Notes: generated from the sequence alone by a model not told the origin. A stretch of 64,000 nucleotides of DNA from Metapseudomonas boanensis (GCF_018704125.1 NZ_JAGTIS010000009.1:153608-217607); one strand, 5' to 3'; shown: positions 19,901-29,067, counted from the stretch's first letter. Numbers and translations: made by a program.

Positions 19901-21496
19901 TCAGGCTTTGCCGAGCCTCTCGGCAAGGGCGCTGGCGAGCTTGGCGGTTAGTCCATAGACCGACAGCTGCGGGTTGGCGCCGATACTGGTTGGAAATAGC
20001 GAGCCATCATGGACCGACAGGTTGGCCAGCTGGTGGTGGCGGCCCAGGCTGTCGGTGACGGCCAGTCTGGGGTCTTCACCCATGGCGCAACCGCCCATTA
20101 CGTGGGCGCTGCCCAGGCGGGTGCGGTACAGCCTCAGGGGCAGGCTGTCGATCAAGCTGCGGGCGTCGGCAAGGGTCTTCACGTAGTCGGCGTCACTGTG
20201 CAGCGGCAGCACCGCACGGGCCCCGGCGGCGAACTGGATTTCCGCCATCACATGGAAGGCCCGGCGGATGCCGTCCCAGGTGTAGTCGGTCATCCGGTAG
20301 TCGAGCACGGGGCTGCCGTCGCCACGCAGTTCCACCGTGCCTTCGGCGCTATCCGGGTGGAAGCCATCACGCATCAGCGCCAGCATCACGTTGGTGTGGG
20401 GTAGCTGCTCCATGCGCAGGGCATTGTCGACGCCGAAGCGGCCGAGCAGGGTGGCAGTGAGGGAGGGCTGCAGCGGCGGCACCTCCAGCTTGTAGGACAT
20501 GCGCCCGGTGGTGCCGTCGTCCCACTGGAAATGGTCGGAGTAGATCGATTGCGGCGCGCCGTAGAACGGGTTGATCAGCCGGTCGAACTGCGCGGCGGAG
20601 AAGTTCACCACATGCAGGAAGGTGCGCTTGCCGGTGCGGCCATGCGGGTTGGGCGCATCCGAGCGTAGCAGCAAGCCGGGTGTGTTGATGCCGCCGCCAG
20701 CCAGTACATAGTGGCGTGCCTTGACGGTGATCCTGCGACCGGTCGGGGCGACGCAACGGTCGTCCAGGGCCAGGCATTCGATACCGGAAACCTGATCACC
20801 GTCGATCAGCAGCCGCTCGGCGCGGGCCAGGTAGAGCAGCTCTCCGCCCTTCTCGAGAGTGGCGGGAATGGTGGTGACCAGCATCGATTGTTTGGCGTTG
20901 GTCGGGCAGCCCACCCCGCAGTAGCCGAGATTCCAGCAGCCGCGCACGTTTCGCGGGATGACTTTCCAGTGGTAGCCGAGCTTCTCGCAGCCAGCACGGA
21001 TCACGTCGTTGTTGGCGTTCGGCGGTAGCGACCAGGGGGCGACGCCCAGTCGCTGTTCCATCTTCTCGAACCAGGGGGTCATGTGGGCCACGCCCAGCCC
21101 TTTGACTCCGTGCTCCTTGGCCCAGTGCTCCAGGGTCGGCTCCGGGGTGCGAAAGCTGGAGGTCCAGTTGACCAGGGTGGTGCCACCGACGGCACGGCCC
21201 TGCAGTACGGTGATCGCGCCGTCCTTGGTCATGCGGCCGATGCCTTCCTGATACAGGGCCGGGTACGCCTCGGCTTCCTGCATCTTGAAGTCGGTACTGG
21301 TCTTGAGTGGGCCCTCTTCGATCAGCAGCACCTTGAAACCGGCCGCACTGAGGATTTCCGCGGTGGTGCCGCCGCCCGCACCGCTGCCGACGATGGCGAC
21401 GTCGGCCTCCAGGGTCAGGTCCTGCTCCAGGCGCGAGCCATTGTGGGTTTTCCAGCCGCGGGCCAGGCCTTCGGTGAACAGATCGGGTACGGGCAT
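19901..21496 (-). CDS. GMC-family FAD oxidoreductase
   Basis: A 531-residue GMC oxidoreductase. The FAD-binding motif is G37-S-G-A-G-G-G43 followed by an acidic LLIEEG strand end. The C-terminal catalytic region has SAHVMGGCAMGEDP and the conserved NPQLSVYGLTAKLA. It is the distal gene of an operon with a Tat-exported lipoprotein and an aldehyde dehydrogenase. This fits an alcohol-oxidising enzyme whose aldehyde product passes to the dehydrogenase. Some relatives are membrane-bound alcohol or gluconate dehydrogenases that pair with a small Tat subunit. The substrate is not known. Confidence 0.88.
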   Translation of the reverse strand: MPVPDLFTEGLARGWKTHNGSRLEQDLTLEADVAIVGSGAGGGTTAEILSAAGFKVLLIEEGPLKTSTDFKMQEAEAYPALYQEGIGRMTKDGAITVLQGRAVGGTTLVNWTSSFRTPEPTLEHWAKEHGVKGLGVAHMTPWFEKMEQRLGVAPWSLPPNANNDVIRAGCEKLGYHWKVIPRNVRGCWNLGYCGVGCPTNAKQSMLVTTIPATLEKGGELLYLARAERLLIDGDQVSGIECLALDDRCVAPTGRRITVKARHYVLAGGGINTPGLLLRSDAPNPHGRTGKRTFLHVVNFSAAQFDRLINPFYGAPQSIYSDHFQWDDGTTGRMSYKLEVPPLQPSLTATLLGRFGVDNALRMEQLPHTNVMLALMRDGFHPDSAEGTVELRGDGSPVLDYRMTDYTWDGIRRAFHVMAEIQFAAGARAVLPLHSDADYVKTLADARSLIDSLPLRLYRTRLGSAHVMGGCAMGEDPRLAVTDSLGRHHQLANLSVHDGSLFPTSIGANPQLSVYGLTAKLASALAERLGKA

Positions 21497-21530
21497 GTCG
21501 GGTCTCAGGTCTTATTGTTTTGGGCAGGGC

Positions 21531-22076
21531 TCAAACAGCCGGCGGGCCGGGATAGCCGCAATGGGCCCAGGATTCCGGGCGGCTGTACCAGGCCATCATC
21601 ACCAGCTGCAGCAGCGAGGCGTGGCCCATTTGCAACAAACCGATGGAGCTGTTTTGCCAGCGGTCGAGAAACTGGCGGACATCCTTGGCGCTGGCCTTCT
21701 CCCAGTTGCCCCAGACCCCGGTCAGCGGCCCGCGGGTCAGTGGCAGCGCCAGAACATCGAAGAGTTGCACGGTGAGCTTGAGCATCTCCGGCGAGAGCCG
21801 GTGCAGCGAATAGTCCAGACTCTGCAGGCTACCTTCGAGGGCCTGGGGCATCTGCGCAGGCGTCACAGCGCCTTCCAGCATCACCGGTATCAGCGCGCGC
21901 AGGAATGGCAGGTCAGAGTCTCTGAGCACTGCAAAGCCACTTGCTGGCATGCTCGCCGAGCAGCCGGTGAGGCTGGCCGTGGCGCCTGCCGTGGCGAGGA
22001 AGGCCGAGCCGAACAGGCCGACCTTGAGCAGGTTGCGTCGGGACAGGCCCGTTGATTCGAAGGTGGTTTCGCGCAT
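21531..22076 (-). CDS. Tat-signal lipoprotein, gluconate 2-dehydrogenase subunit 3-like
   Basis: A 181-residue protein with a twin-arginine signal (S12-R-R-N-L-L17) and a lipobox-like LTGC ending at C39. It is therefore probably exported folded and anchored as a lipoprotein. The mature part is helical. By position, between the GMC oxidoreductase and the aldehyde dehydrogenase, it resembles the small Tat subunits that accompany GMC dehydrogenases. Family membership is inferred from this arrangement. It could carry the GMC partner, which lacks its own signal, across the inner membrane. Confidence 0.78.
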   Translation of the reverse strand: MRETTFESTGLSRRNLLKVGLFGSAFLATAGATASLTGCSASMPASGFAVLRDSDLPFLRALIPVMLEGAVTPAQMPQALEGSLQSLDYSLHRLSPEMLKLTVQLFDVLALPLTRGPLTGVWGNWEKASAKDVRQFLDRWQNSSIGLLQMGHASLLQLVMMAWYSRPESWAHCGYPGPPAV

Positions 22077-22104
22077 TCTTCTTATGTGCCTGCGAGGGTC
22101 CGCC

Positions 22105-23535
22105 TCAGCGGACGAAGAGTTTGTAGACCAGCTTCTGGACGGCCTTGCCGTAGGGTGGGTAGATCATCTTCGCGGCATTGAAGCGCTGTTTGATGAACAC
22201 GCCCTTGGCCTTGCTGAAGGTGAGGAAGCCTTCATGGCCGTGATAGTGGCCCATGCCGGAGGGGCCGACTCCGCCGAAGGGCATGTCGTCCTGGGCTACG
22301 TGCAGCAGGGTGTCGTTCAGGCACACGCCGCCAGAGTGGGTCTCGTTCAGTACGCGTTGCTGTTCGCGCTTGTTGTAGCCGAAGTAGTAAAGCGCCAGCG
22401 GTCGCGGACGGTCGTTGATGTAGGTGAAGGCATCGTCGATGTTCGAGTAGGGCACCACCGGCAGCAGCGGGCCGAAGATCTCTTCCTGCATCAGTTTCAT
22501 GTCATCCGTGGCGTTCAGCACCAGGGTGTGCGGCAGCCGGCGGCCCTGTGCTTCGGGGAACAGCGGGACCAGATGTGCGCCCTTGGCCTCCGCATCGGCC
22601 AGATAGCCCTTGAGGCGGCCAAGTTGGCGTTCGTTGATGATGGCGGTGTAGTCAGGATTGTCGGCCAGCTTCGGGAAGAAGGCCTGGACCGCCAGGCGAT
22701 AGGCTTCGACGAATTCCTGGGCGCGCGCCTCGGGTACCAGCACATAGTCCGGCGCCACGCAGGTTTGCCCTGCGTTCAGGGTTTTGCCGAAGGCGATGCG
22801 CTCGGCGGCATGGGCCAGTGGCACGTCGTGGGAAACGATGGCCGGCGATTTGCCGCCCAGTTCCAGGGTCACCGGCGTCAGATTTTCCGCCGCCGCGCGC
22901 ATCACGTGCTTGCCGATGCTGGTGGCGCCGGTGAACAGCAGATGGTCGAAGGGCTGCCGGGAGAAGGCCGCGCCCACGTCCGCCTCGCCGAGGACAACCG
23001 CTACCAGGTCTTCGGGAAAGATCTGCGCCAGCAGGCCCTTGAGCAGCTGCGAGGTGGCCGGGGTGGATTCACTCATCTTGATCATCACCCGGTTGCCCGC
23101 TGCCAGCGCCCCCACCAGCGGGCCAATGGCAAGGTACAGCGGGTAGTTCCACGGCACGATCACGCCGACGACGCCCAGCGGCTGATACACAACCTTGGCG
23201 GAGGCCGGCTGGAACGCTATGCCGACACCGCGCCGCGACGGCTTCATCCATTGGCGGATGCGTTGGGTCGCGTATTGGATACCGTGCAGGCTCGGCATGA
23301 TCTCGGCGATTCGGGTTTCATCCGCCGAACGGTTGCTGAAATCTTCGGAGATCGCCGCGATCAGTGCTTCCTGCTGGCTGAGCAGCAGTTCTCGGAGCGA
23401 CTTCAGCCACTGGATGCGCTGCTCGGCACTGGGCATGGGGTTGGCGCGGAAGGCCTCGCGCTGGCGCTGGAAAAGGCTCTCCAGCTGGCTGATCTGCTGC
23501 TGGCTTTGTTGCAGGTAGGCGATGTCGGCGACCAT
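22105..23535 (-). CDS. Aldehyde dehydrogenase (coniferyl aldehyde dehydrogenase-like)
   Basis: A 476-residue NAD(P)-dependent aldehyde dehydrogenase of the CalB-like class, with an ALDH3-like layout. The catalytic residues are E225 in LELGGKSPAIV and C259 in AGQTCVAPDYV. PWNYPLYL at 128-135 and FTGATSIGKHV at 201-211 are nucleotide-site blocks. It is first in a three-gene operon with the Tat lipoprotein and GMC oxidoreductase. Its promoter carries a perfect palindrome, probably the site of the divergent TetR regulator. The natural aldehyde may be aromatic or long-chain. Confidence 0.88.
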   Translation of the reverse strand: MVADIAYLQQSQQQISQLESLFQRQREAFRANPMPSAEQRIQWLKSLRELLLSQQEALIAAISEDFSNRSADETRIAEIMPSLHGIQYATQRIRQWMKPSRRGVGIAFQPASAKVVYQPLGVVGVIVPWNYPLYLAIGPLVGALAAGNRVMIKMSESTPATSQLLKGLLAQIFPEDLVAVVLGEADVGAAFSRQPFDHLLFTGATSIGKHVMRAAAENLTPVTLELGGKSPAIVSHDVPLAHAAERIAFGKTLNAGQTCVAPDYVLVPEARAQEFVEAYRLAVQAFFPKLADNPDYTAIINERQLGRLKGYLADAEAKGAHLVPLFPEAQGRRLPHTLVLNATDDMKLMQEEIFGPLLPVVPYSNIDDAFTYINDRPRPLALYYFGYNKREQQRVLNETHSGGVCLNDTLLHVAQDDMPFGGVGPSGMGHYHGHEGFLTFSKAKGVFIKQRFNAAKMIYPPYGKAVQKLVYKLFVR

Positions 23536-23578
23536 GCTTCGGCTCCTATGCGGGCCCTGATATTTTGGTGTCGCTGGT

Positions 23579-23607
23579 TGTTTAGAGCAATTGCTCTAGC
23601 CTGTCAA
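23579..23607 (-). promoter_or_regulatory. Promoter of the aldehyde dehydrogenase operon
   Basis: On the minus strand, -35 TTGACA (23607-23602) and -10 TAAACA (23584-23579) are separated by 17 bases. The palindrome at 23583-23598 lies in the spacer, so a bound regulator would block RNA polymerase. Confidence 0.65.
23583..23598. promoter_or_regulatory. Palindromic operator, candidate TetR site
   Basis: TAGAGCAATTGCTCTA is a perfect 16-base palindrome in the divergent region between the aldehyde dehydrogenase and TetR genes. It sits between the -35 and -10 boxes of the former. Binding by the neighbouring TetR protein is an inference from position and symmetry. Confidence 0.7.
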
Positions 23608-23750
23608 ATAGCATGCCTGCCGTAGTGCCCGGCCGCAGCCCAACGAAAGCTGGGCAGGTGCTTGTGAGGGAACACCGGGTGTTTCCTTGCAGCCTCGCGG
23701 TGTACCTTTGGCGCTCGCCATGCCCCACCGATTGCAGGATGAATTGCCAG

Positions 23751-24416
23751 ATGGCCCTACGACCCAAGACCCGCGACCGTATCGTCCAGGAGAGCCTGAC
23801 GCTGTTCAACGTCCAGGGCGAGCGCAACGTGACCACCAACCATATTGCCGCGCATCTGGGCATGTCGCCGGGCAATCTCTATTACCACTTCCGCAACAAG
23901 CAGGAGATCATCGCCGAGCTGTTTGCCCTTTATGAGGCCCAGGTCGACGGCTTCCTGCGCCTGCCAGAAGGCCGGGAGGTGACGGTGGAGGACAAGACCT
24001 TCTATCTGGAGGCCTTGCTCGCGGCCATGTGGCAGTACCGATTCCTGCATCGCGACCTGGAGCATTTGCTGGAGTCCGATCCCGAGCTGGCCGCGCGCTA
24101 CCGGCTCTTCGCTCAACGCTGCCTGGACCATGCCCAGATCATTTACCGGGGTTTCGTGCATGCCGGAATCCTGCTGATGAACGACGCTCAGGTCGAAGCC
24201 CTGAGCCTCAATAGCTGGATCATCGTCACTTCCTGGGTACGCTTTCTCTGCACCACTCGCACTGAGTCGGCCGATCTCAGCGAGGACATGCTGCGCCGAG
24301 GTATCTACCAGGTGCTGGCGCTGGAGGGTGGTTATCTCGCGCCCGAGGTGCAGCCGGCGGTGCGGGCGCTGTACGAGAGGCTGTACGTGCCGTTGGAGCT
24401 GGTAATCCCGGATTGA
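23751..24416 (+). CDS. TetR-family transcriptional regulator
   Basis: A 221-residue TetR-type repressor. The N-terminal helix-turn-helix (about 5-50) includes NVTTNHIAAHLGMSPGNLYYHF with the usual LYYHFRNKQEI end. The C-terminal ligand domain is long and AcrR-like. The ATG at 23751 (MALRPKTRDR) was chosen because it starts just before the DNA-binding domain; the 46 upstream codons look non-coding. It is divergent from the aldehyde dehydrogenase operon, with a palindromic operator between. The likely inducer is an alcohol or aldehyde substrate of the operon. Confidence 0.9.
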   Translation: MALRPKTRDRIVQESLTLFNVQGERNVTTNHIAAHLGMSPGNLYYHFRNKQEIIAELFALYEAQVDGFLRLPEGREVTVEDKTFYLEALLAAMWQYRFLHRDLEHLLESDPELAARYRLFAQRCLDHAQIIYRGFVHAGILLMNDAQVEALSLNSWIIVTSWVRFLCTTRTESADLSEDMLRRGIYQVLALEGGYLAPEVQPAVRALYERLYVPLELVIPD

Positions 24417-24573
24417 TCCAACCAACCTTGGCTGCGGGCCGTGGCATCGCTGCGATGGCTATAGCGTTGTGACCAACCCCACCATGCCTGGAGCGGTACC
24501 TCCAACCCTGCCTGGAAATCGCAGGTGGTTTTTCACAGGGCGAAACCCGGCATATAGCAGCTCTTGGTTGCAA

Positions 24574-25599
24574 TCAGCCTCGTAGCTTCGATTGGCCTCT
24601 CAGCCAGGTGGGAATCCGCCGTTCCAGGTAGTAGGCCGGAGTCTTCGGCGTTCCCTCGATGAACCCCACGTGGCCGCCATTTGGGTGCAGCTCCATCTGG
24701 GTGCTGGCGGACAGCTCATGGGCCTCCGGCAGACTGTGGCGGAAGACGAAAGGGTCGTCGGCGGCCTGGATCAACAGGGTGGGGATGCGAATGCCGCCAA
24801 GGTAGTAGCGGCTGGAGGCCCGGCGGTAGTAGTCCTGAGCATCGGCGAAGCCATGCAGGGGGGCGGTGATGCGGCCGTCGAAGTCCCAGAAAGTGCGCAG
24901 CCCGTCGAGGGGGCCGAGTTGTTCCAGGGTAGAAAGATGGTCCGATTGTCCGTGGTAGGCGAAGTGGTGCTGCTTGCTCTTCACGTAGGCCACCATCTCA
25001 CGCATGAAATGCGCCTGGTAGACCCGCGAGAACCCCAGGCCGATGCGGTCGGCACACTGATCGAGGCGATAGGGCACTGAGACCGCCACGGCAGCTTGCA
25101 ATGGGCAATCGTCAGCTGTTTCGCCGAGATACTTGAGCAGCACGTTGCCCCCCAGCGAGAAACCAACGGCATAGAGCGGCGCCAGTGGGCGACTGGCACG
25201 CAGGTGCGCGACCGTGGCTGCGAGATCCTCGCTGGCCCCGGAGTGGTAGCTGCGAGGTAGCAGGTTGGGTTCACCCGAGCAGCCGCGCCAGTTGATTGCA
25301 ATGCTGGCCCAGCCTTGGGCGGCCAACTTCTGCTGGAGACCGAGTACATACAACGAACTGGAAGAGCCGGTGAGCCCATGCAACACCAGCACCAGCGGTG
25401 TGCTGGCTTCATGGGGGCCATGCCAGTCGAGGTCAAGGAAGTCGCCATCCTCCAGCCACAGTCGCTCGCGCTGCCGCTCAAGCTGCGGCGGGGTGCGGCA
25501 GAACGGCGACCAGAGTGTCTGCAGGTGCGGCCCAGGCAACCACCAGGCGGGCAGGAATGCTGCCCGGCTGGCATCTGGGTTGAATTGGAATGAGGTCAT
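24574..25599 (-). CDS. Alpha/beta hydrolase of the YheT family
   Basis: A 341-residue serine hydrolase of the YheT/UPF0017 family. The oxyanion region is VLHGLTGSSSSLY and the nucleophile elbow is VGFSLGGNVLLKYLGE, with Asp in QAADDPFV and His in NGGHVGFIEG near the end. It is probably a cytoplasmic esterase. The ATG at 25599 (MTSFQFNPDAS) is used. It runs 36 bases after rsmD on the same strand. The substrate is unknown. Confidence 0.9.
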   Translation of the reverse strand: MTSFQFNPDASRAAFLPAWWLPGPHLQTLWSPFCRTPPQLERQRERLWLEDGDFLDLDWHGPHEASTPLVLVLHGLTGSSSSLYVLGLQQKLAAQGWASIAINWRGCSGEPNLLPRSYHSGASEDLAATVAHLRASRPLAPLYAVGFSLGGNVLLKYLGETADDCPLQAAVAVSVPYRLDQCADRIGLGFSRVYQAHFMREMVAYVKSKQHHFAYHGQSDHLSTLEQLGPLDGLRTFWDFDGRITAPLHGFADAQDYYRRASSRYYLGGIRIPTLLIQAADDPFVFRHSLPEAHELSASTQMELHPNGGHVGFIEGTPKTPAYYLERRIPTWLRGQSKLRG

Positions 25600-25635
25600 C
25601 GGACTTACCCAACTGTCAGGTTGGTCTGCCCGCAC

Positions 25636-26235
25636 TCAAGTCTGGCGTTGCCAGAGGGCGTAGTACACCTGGCCAGTTTTCTTCTCGCGGTGCAGGCGCC
25701 AATTGCCCGGTAGGCCGAGTGTCGAAGGCGGGGTCTCGCTTTCGGTATAGACCCAGGATTGGGGGGCCAGCCAGCCCCGACTTTCCAACAGGTCGCAGAC
25801 AGGCGACAGCAGGCCTTTATGGAAGGGCGGGTCGAGGAAAACCAGGTCGTAGGTCGTGGGCGACTGGGTGTCGAGGTAACGCAGGGCATCGCTCTGCAGC
25901 AGTTGCCCGCGCTGGCAGCGCAGCACGTCGAGGGTGCTGCGCAGGGCGGCGACCGAGTCGGGGTTGAGGTCCAGCGCCAGTGCTTCTGCGGCACCGCGCG
26001 AGAGCGCTTCCAGGTAAAGGGCGCCGCTGCCGGCGAAGGGGTCCAGCACACGGGCGCCCTCGATATAGGGCGCCAGCCAGTTGAACAGGGTTTCGCGCAC
26101 TCGATCCGGTGTTGGGCGCAGGCCCGGACCATCGGGGAACGCGAAGCGGCGCGAGCGCCATTCGCCGCCGATGATGCGCAGCTGGCCCTGGCCGCCGTGA
26201 GAGGGTTTGGCAGGTCTGGCGGTTGGCTTGCGCAT
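25636..26235 (-). CDS. rsmD: 16S rRNA (guanine-966-N2)-methyltransferase
   Basis: A 199-residue RsmD, usual length. It methylates G966 of 16S rRNA in the small subunit. The N-terminal LRIIGGEWRSRRFAFPD and RPTPDRVRETLFNWL blocks, SAM motif LDPFAGSGALYLEALSRGA (64-82) and the catalytic LDPPFHKG are present. Its ATG touches the stop codon of the M16 peptidase gene upstream (one-base overlap). In many gammaproteobacteria rsmD neighbours ftsY, as here. Confidence 0.96.
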   Translation of the reverse strand: MRKPTARPAKPSHGGQGQLRIIGGEWRSRRFAFPDGPGLRPTPDRVRETLFNWLAPYIEGARVLDPFAGSGALYLEALSRGAAEALALDLNPDSVAALRSTLDVLRCQRGQLLQSDALRYLDTQSPTTYDLVFLDPPFHKGLLSPVCDLLESRGWLAPQSWVYTESETPPSTLGLPGNWRLHREKKTGQVYYALWQRQT

Positions 26236-27719
26236 CAGTGCTCCGGTACGCCGCTGGGCAGCGCGGCGGGTTTGTCGGTGGGAGGCGGGAGCTCCTTCTG
26301 GGCGACGGTCGGGCCGGCGGTGACGATGACGAAGTCATCCGCGCTGAGGTGCTTGGCCATCGCGGCCTTGACCTCGGCGACATTGAGCGCCTGGACTTGC
26401 CGCATGAAGTCTTCCAGGTAGGTCAGCGGCAGGTTGTAGAAACCGATGGCGCCTAGCTGCCCGACGATGTCGGCGTTGCTCGCGGTGGATAGCGGGAAGC
26501 TGCCGGCCACCTCACGCTTGGCATCGTCCAGCTCCTTCTGGGTTGGCCCCTCGGCCAGGTACTGGCGGACAATGTCCTGCACCAGCTTGAGCGTGCCCTG
26601 GCTCAGTTCGGCGCGGGTCTGCAGGCCGATCATGAAGGGGCCGCGCACCTGCATGGCGGTGAAACCCGAGCTGACGCCGTAGGTAAGACCGCGCTTCTCG
26701 CGCACTTCCTCCATAAGGCGGGTGCCGAAGCCGCCGCCGCCGAGGATCTGATTGCCCAGGTAGAGGGCTGCGTAGTCCGGTTCGTTCCGGTCGACGCCGA
26801 GCTGGGCGAGCATCAGGTGGGTTTGCTTGGAGGGGAACTCGATATGGGTCAGGCCGGCCTTGGGCGCATCTGGTTGTACCAGTTTGGGCAGTGCCGGGCC
26901 TTTGGGCAGGGCCTGGGAGACCTGGTTGGCAATGGCCTCGGCATCTGCGCGGGAGAGGTCTCCGACCAGGGCGATCACCACGTTACCGGCCGTGTAGGCC
27001 TTTTGGTGGAAAGCCTTCAGCTGAGCGGGGGTAATGCCGGGGATGGACTGCTCGTTACCATCGCTGGGGTGGGCATAAGGGTGTTGGCCGTAGAGCTTAT
27101 CGAACAGTTCCAGACCAGCGAGCTTGCCGGGGTTCTGCTTCTGGTACTCAAAACCGGCCAGGACCTGGTTCTTGATCCGTGCAAGCGCGTCTTCCGGGAA
27201 GGTGGGAGCACCCACAACCTGGGTGAACAGGTCGAGCGCCGGCTGGCGCTGCTCGCCAGCGGTCAGGCTGCGGAGGCTGGCGACGGCCATGTCGCGGTAG
27301 GCACCGTTGCCGAATTCGGCGCCCAGGCCTTCGAACCCCTCGGCGATAGCAGTGACGTCCTTGCCGGCGACGCCTTCGTTGAGCATGGCATTGGTCAGCA
27401 TGGCCAGGCCGGGTGCACCGGCATCCTGGCTGCTGCCAGCGGCGAAGGTCAGGCGCAGATCGAACATGGGCAGCTCGGGGGCGGCTACGAACAGCACCTT
27501 GGCACCCTCTGGCGTCTGCCAGCTCTGGATCTCCAGGGCGCGGCGACCGGGTGCCTTGCCGTCGAGTTCAGCGAGGGACTTCAAACCCTCGACCTGGGTC
27601 TGGGCAGCACTTTCAGTGGTGGCTGGGGCCGGGCGGCTGGCGATGAATCCCAGCACGCCGAGCAGGGCGATCAGGGCGATGCCGAGCAGGCCGTAACGCA
27701 GGCCGTTGCGCTCACTCAT
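26235..27719 (-). CDS. M16 family metallopeptidase-like subunit lacking the zinc motif
   Basis: A 494-residue M16 protein with an N-terminal membrane anchor or signal (LLGIALIALLGVLGFIAS). The HxxEH zinc motif is absent: the matching helix reads MLTNAMLNEGV. The C-terminal R/Y motif EEVREKRGLTYGVSSGF, which contacts substrate in paired M16 enzymes, is kept. This is the pattern of a non-catalytic partner in a heterodimer. It overlaps the stop of the active M16 gene by eight bases, so the two are made together. It is probably periplasmic. Confidence 0.9.
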   Translation of the reverse strand: MSERNGLRYGLLGIALIALLGVLGFIASRPAPATTESAAQTQVEGLKSLAELDGKAPGRRALEIQSWQTPEGAKVLFVAAPELPMFDLRLTFAAGSSQDAGAPGLAMLTNAMLNEGVAGKDVTAIAEGFEGLGAEFGNGAYRDMAVASLRSLTAGEQRQPALDLFTQVVGAPTFPEDALARIKNQVLAGFEYQKQNPGKLAGLELFDKLYGQHPYAHPSDGNEQSIPGITPAQLKAFHQKAYTAGNVVIALVGDLSRADAEAIANQVSQALPKGPALPKLVQPDAPKAGLTHIEFPSKQTHLMLAQLGVDRNEPDYAALYLGNQILGGGGFGTRLMEEVREKRGLTYGVSSGFTAMQVRGPFMIGLQTRAELSQGTLKLVQDIVRQYLAEGPTQKELDDAKREVAGSFPLSTASNADIVGQLGAIGFYNLPLTYLEDFMRQVQALNVAEVKAAMAKHLSADDFVIVTAGPTVAQKELPPPTDKPAALPSGVPEH

Positions 27720-29067
27720 TGGGGGCTTCCTCGGGCAGGATGTGGGCGACGCTTAGGCGGTCGCGGGTAAAGAAGGTCTTGGCGGCGGCCTGGATGTCGG
27801 CCGGGGTTACGGCCTCCAGGGCTTTGAGGTCCTGGTCCATCAGCTTCCAGGACAAGCCGACCGTTTCCAGTTGGCCGATAGTGGTGGCCTGGCTGGTGAT
27901 GGAATCACGCTCGTAGACCAGGCCCGCAATCGCCTGGGCACGAACCCGCTTGAGCTCTTCGACGCTTGGCGGCGTTTTCTGCAAATCTTCCAGCTGGCGC
28001 CAGATGCCGGCTTCGGTCTGCGCGAGGGTTTTGCCCTTCTGCACGTTCGGCGTAGCGCTGATGACGAACAGGCTGTCGCCGCGAGGGAAGGCGTCGAACC
28101 AGGCGGAAGCGCCGCTGACCAGCTCTTCCCCCCGCTCCAGACGGCTCGGCAGGCGTGCGCTGTAGCCGCCGTCGAGCAGGGTGGCGATCAGGCGCAAGGC
28201 GTGGACCTGGCGGGGGTCCTTGGCGGTGGACAGGCCAGGCACGTTGAAGCCCATCATCAGGCTCGGCAGCTGGGTGCGCACGTGCAGGTTCAGGCGGCGC
28301 TCGCCGGGTGCACCCAGTTCCAGCGGCTGCTTGGCTACCGGGACAGTGCGCTTGGGAATCGAGCCGAAGTAGCGCTCGGCCAGGGCCTTGACCTCGTCCA
28401 GAGTCACGTCGCCGACCACCACCAGGGTGGCGTTATTCGGTGCATACCAGGATTCGTACCAGTGGCGCAGCTCCTCCACCTTCATGCGGTTGAGGTCGGC
28501 CATCCAGCCAATGGTGGGGATGTGGTAGCCGCTGGCCGGATAGGCCATGGCCTTGAAGCGCTCGAAAGCCTTGGCCGTCGGCTTGTCGTCGGTGCGCAGG
28601 CGACGCTCTTCCTTGATTACCTCGATTTCGCGCTTGAACTCCTCTGGCGGCAACTTGAGGCTGGCCAGGCGGTCCGCCTCCAGCTCGAAGGCCACCCCCA
28701 GGCGATCGCGGGCGAGGACTTGGTAATAGGCGGTGTAGTCGTCACTGGTGAAGGCGTTTTCCTCGGCGCCTAGTTCGCGCAGGATACGCGAGGCTTCGCC
28801 GGGTCCGAGCTTGCGGCTGCCCTTGAACATCATGTGTTCGAGTGCGTGGGAAAGACCGGTCTGGCCCGGGGTTTCGTAGCTGGAACCGACCTTGTACCAG
28901 AGCTGGGAGACCACCACCGGCGCGCGGTGGTCTTCGCGCACAACGACCTTCAGGCCATTGTCCAGGGTGAACTCGTGAGTGGGCTGGTTGTCTGCTGCCA
29001 GTGCCGCAAGCGGCAGGCTGAGCACGCAATACAGCAAGCCGGCGGCTTGGCGGGCGATCGCTTTCAT
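27712..29067 (-). CDS. M16 family zinc peptidase, catalytic subunit
   Basis: A 451-residue M16 peptidase with a signal peptide (MKAIARQAAGLLYCVLSLPL, cleavage near A25), thus periplasmic. The zinc motif H74-A-L-E77-H78 is intact, and the third ligand lies near E154 in EVIKEERR. It pairs with the overlapping downstream gene, which lacks zinc ligands. The start at 29067 is set by the signal peptide. The open frame extends 170 codons further upstream, but that part is a low-complexity Gln/Val/Pro shadow of the ftsY leader. Substrate unknown. Confidence 0.93.
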   Translation of the reverse strand: MKAIARQAAGLLYCVLSLPLAALAADNQPTHEFTLDNGLKVVVREDHRAPVVVSQLWYKVGSSYETPGQTGLSHALEHMMFKGSRKLGPGEASRILRELGAEENAFTSDDYTAYYQVLARDRLGVAFELEADRLASLKLPPEEFKREIEVIKEERRLRTDDKPTAKAFERFKAMAYPASGYHIPTIGWMADLNRMKVEELRHWYESWYAPNNATLVVVGDVTLDEVKALAERYFGSIPKRTVPVAKQPLELGAPGERRLNLHVRTQLPSLMMGFNVPGLSTAKDPRQVHALRLIATLLDGGYSARLPSRLERGEELVSGASAWFDAFPRGDSLFVISATPNVQKGKTLAQTEAGIWRQLEDLQKTPPSVEELKRVRAQAIAGLVYERDSITSQATTIGQLETVGLSWKLMDQDLKALEAVTPADIQAAAKTFFTRDRLSVAHILPEEAPNE

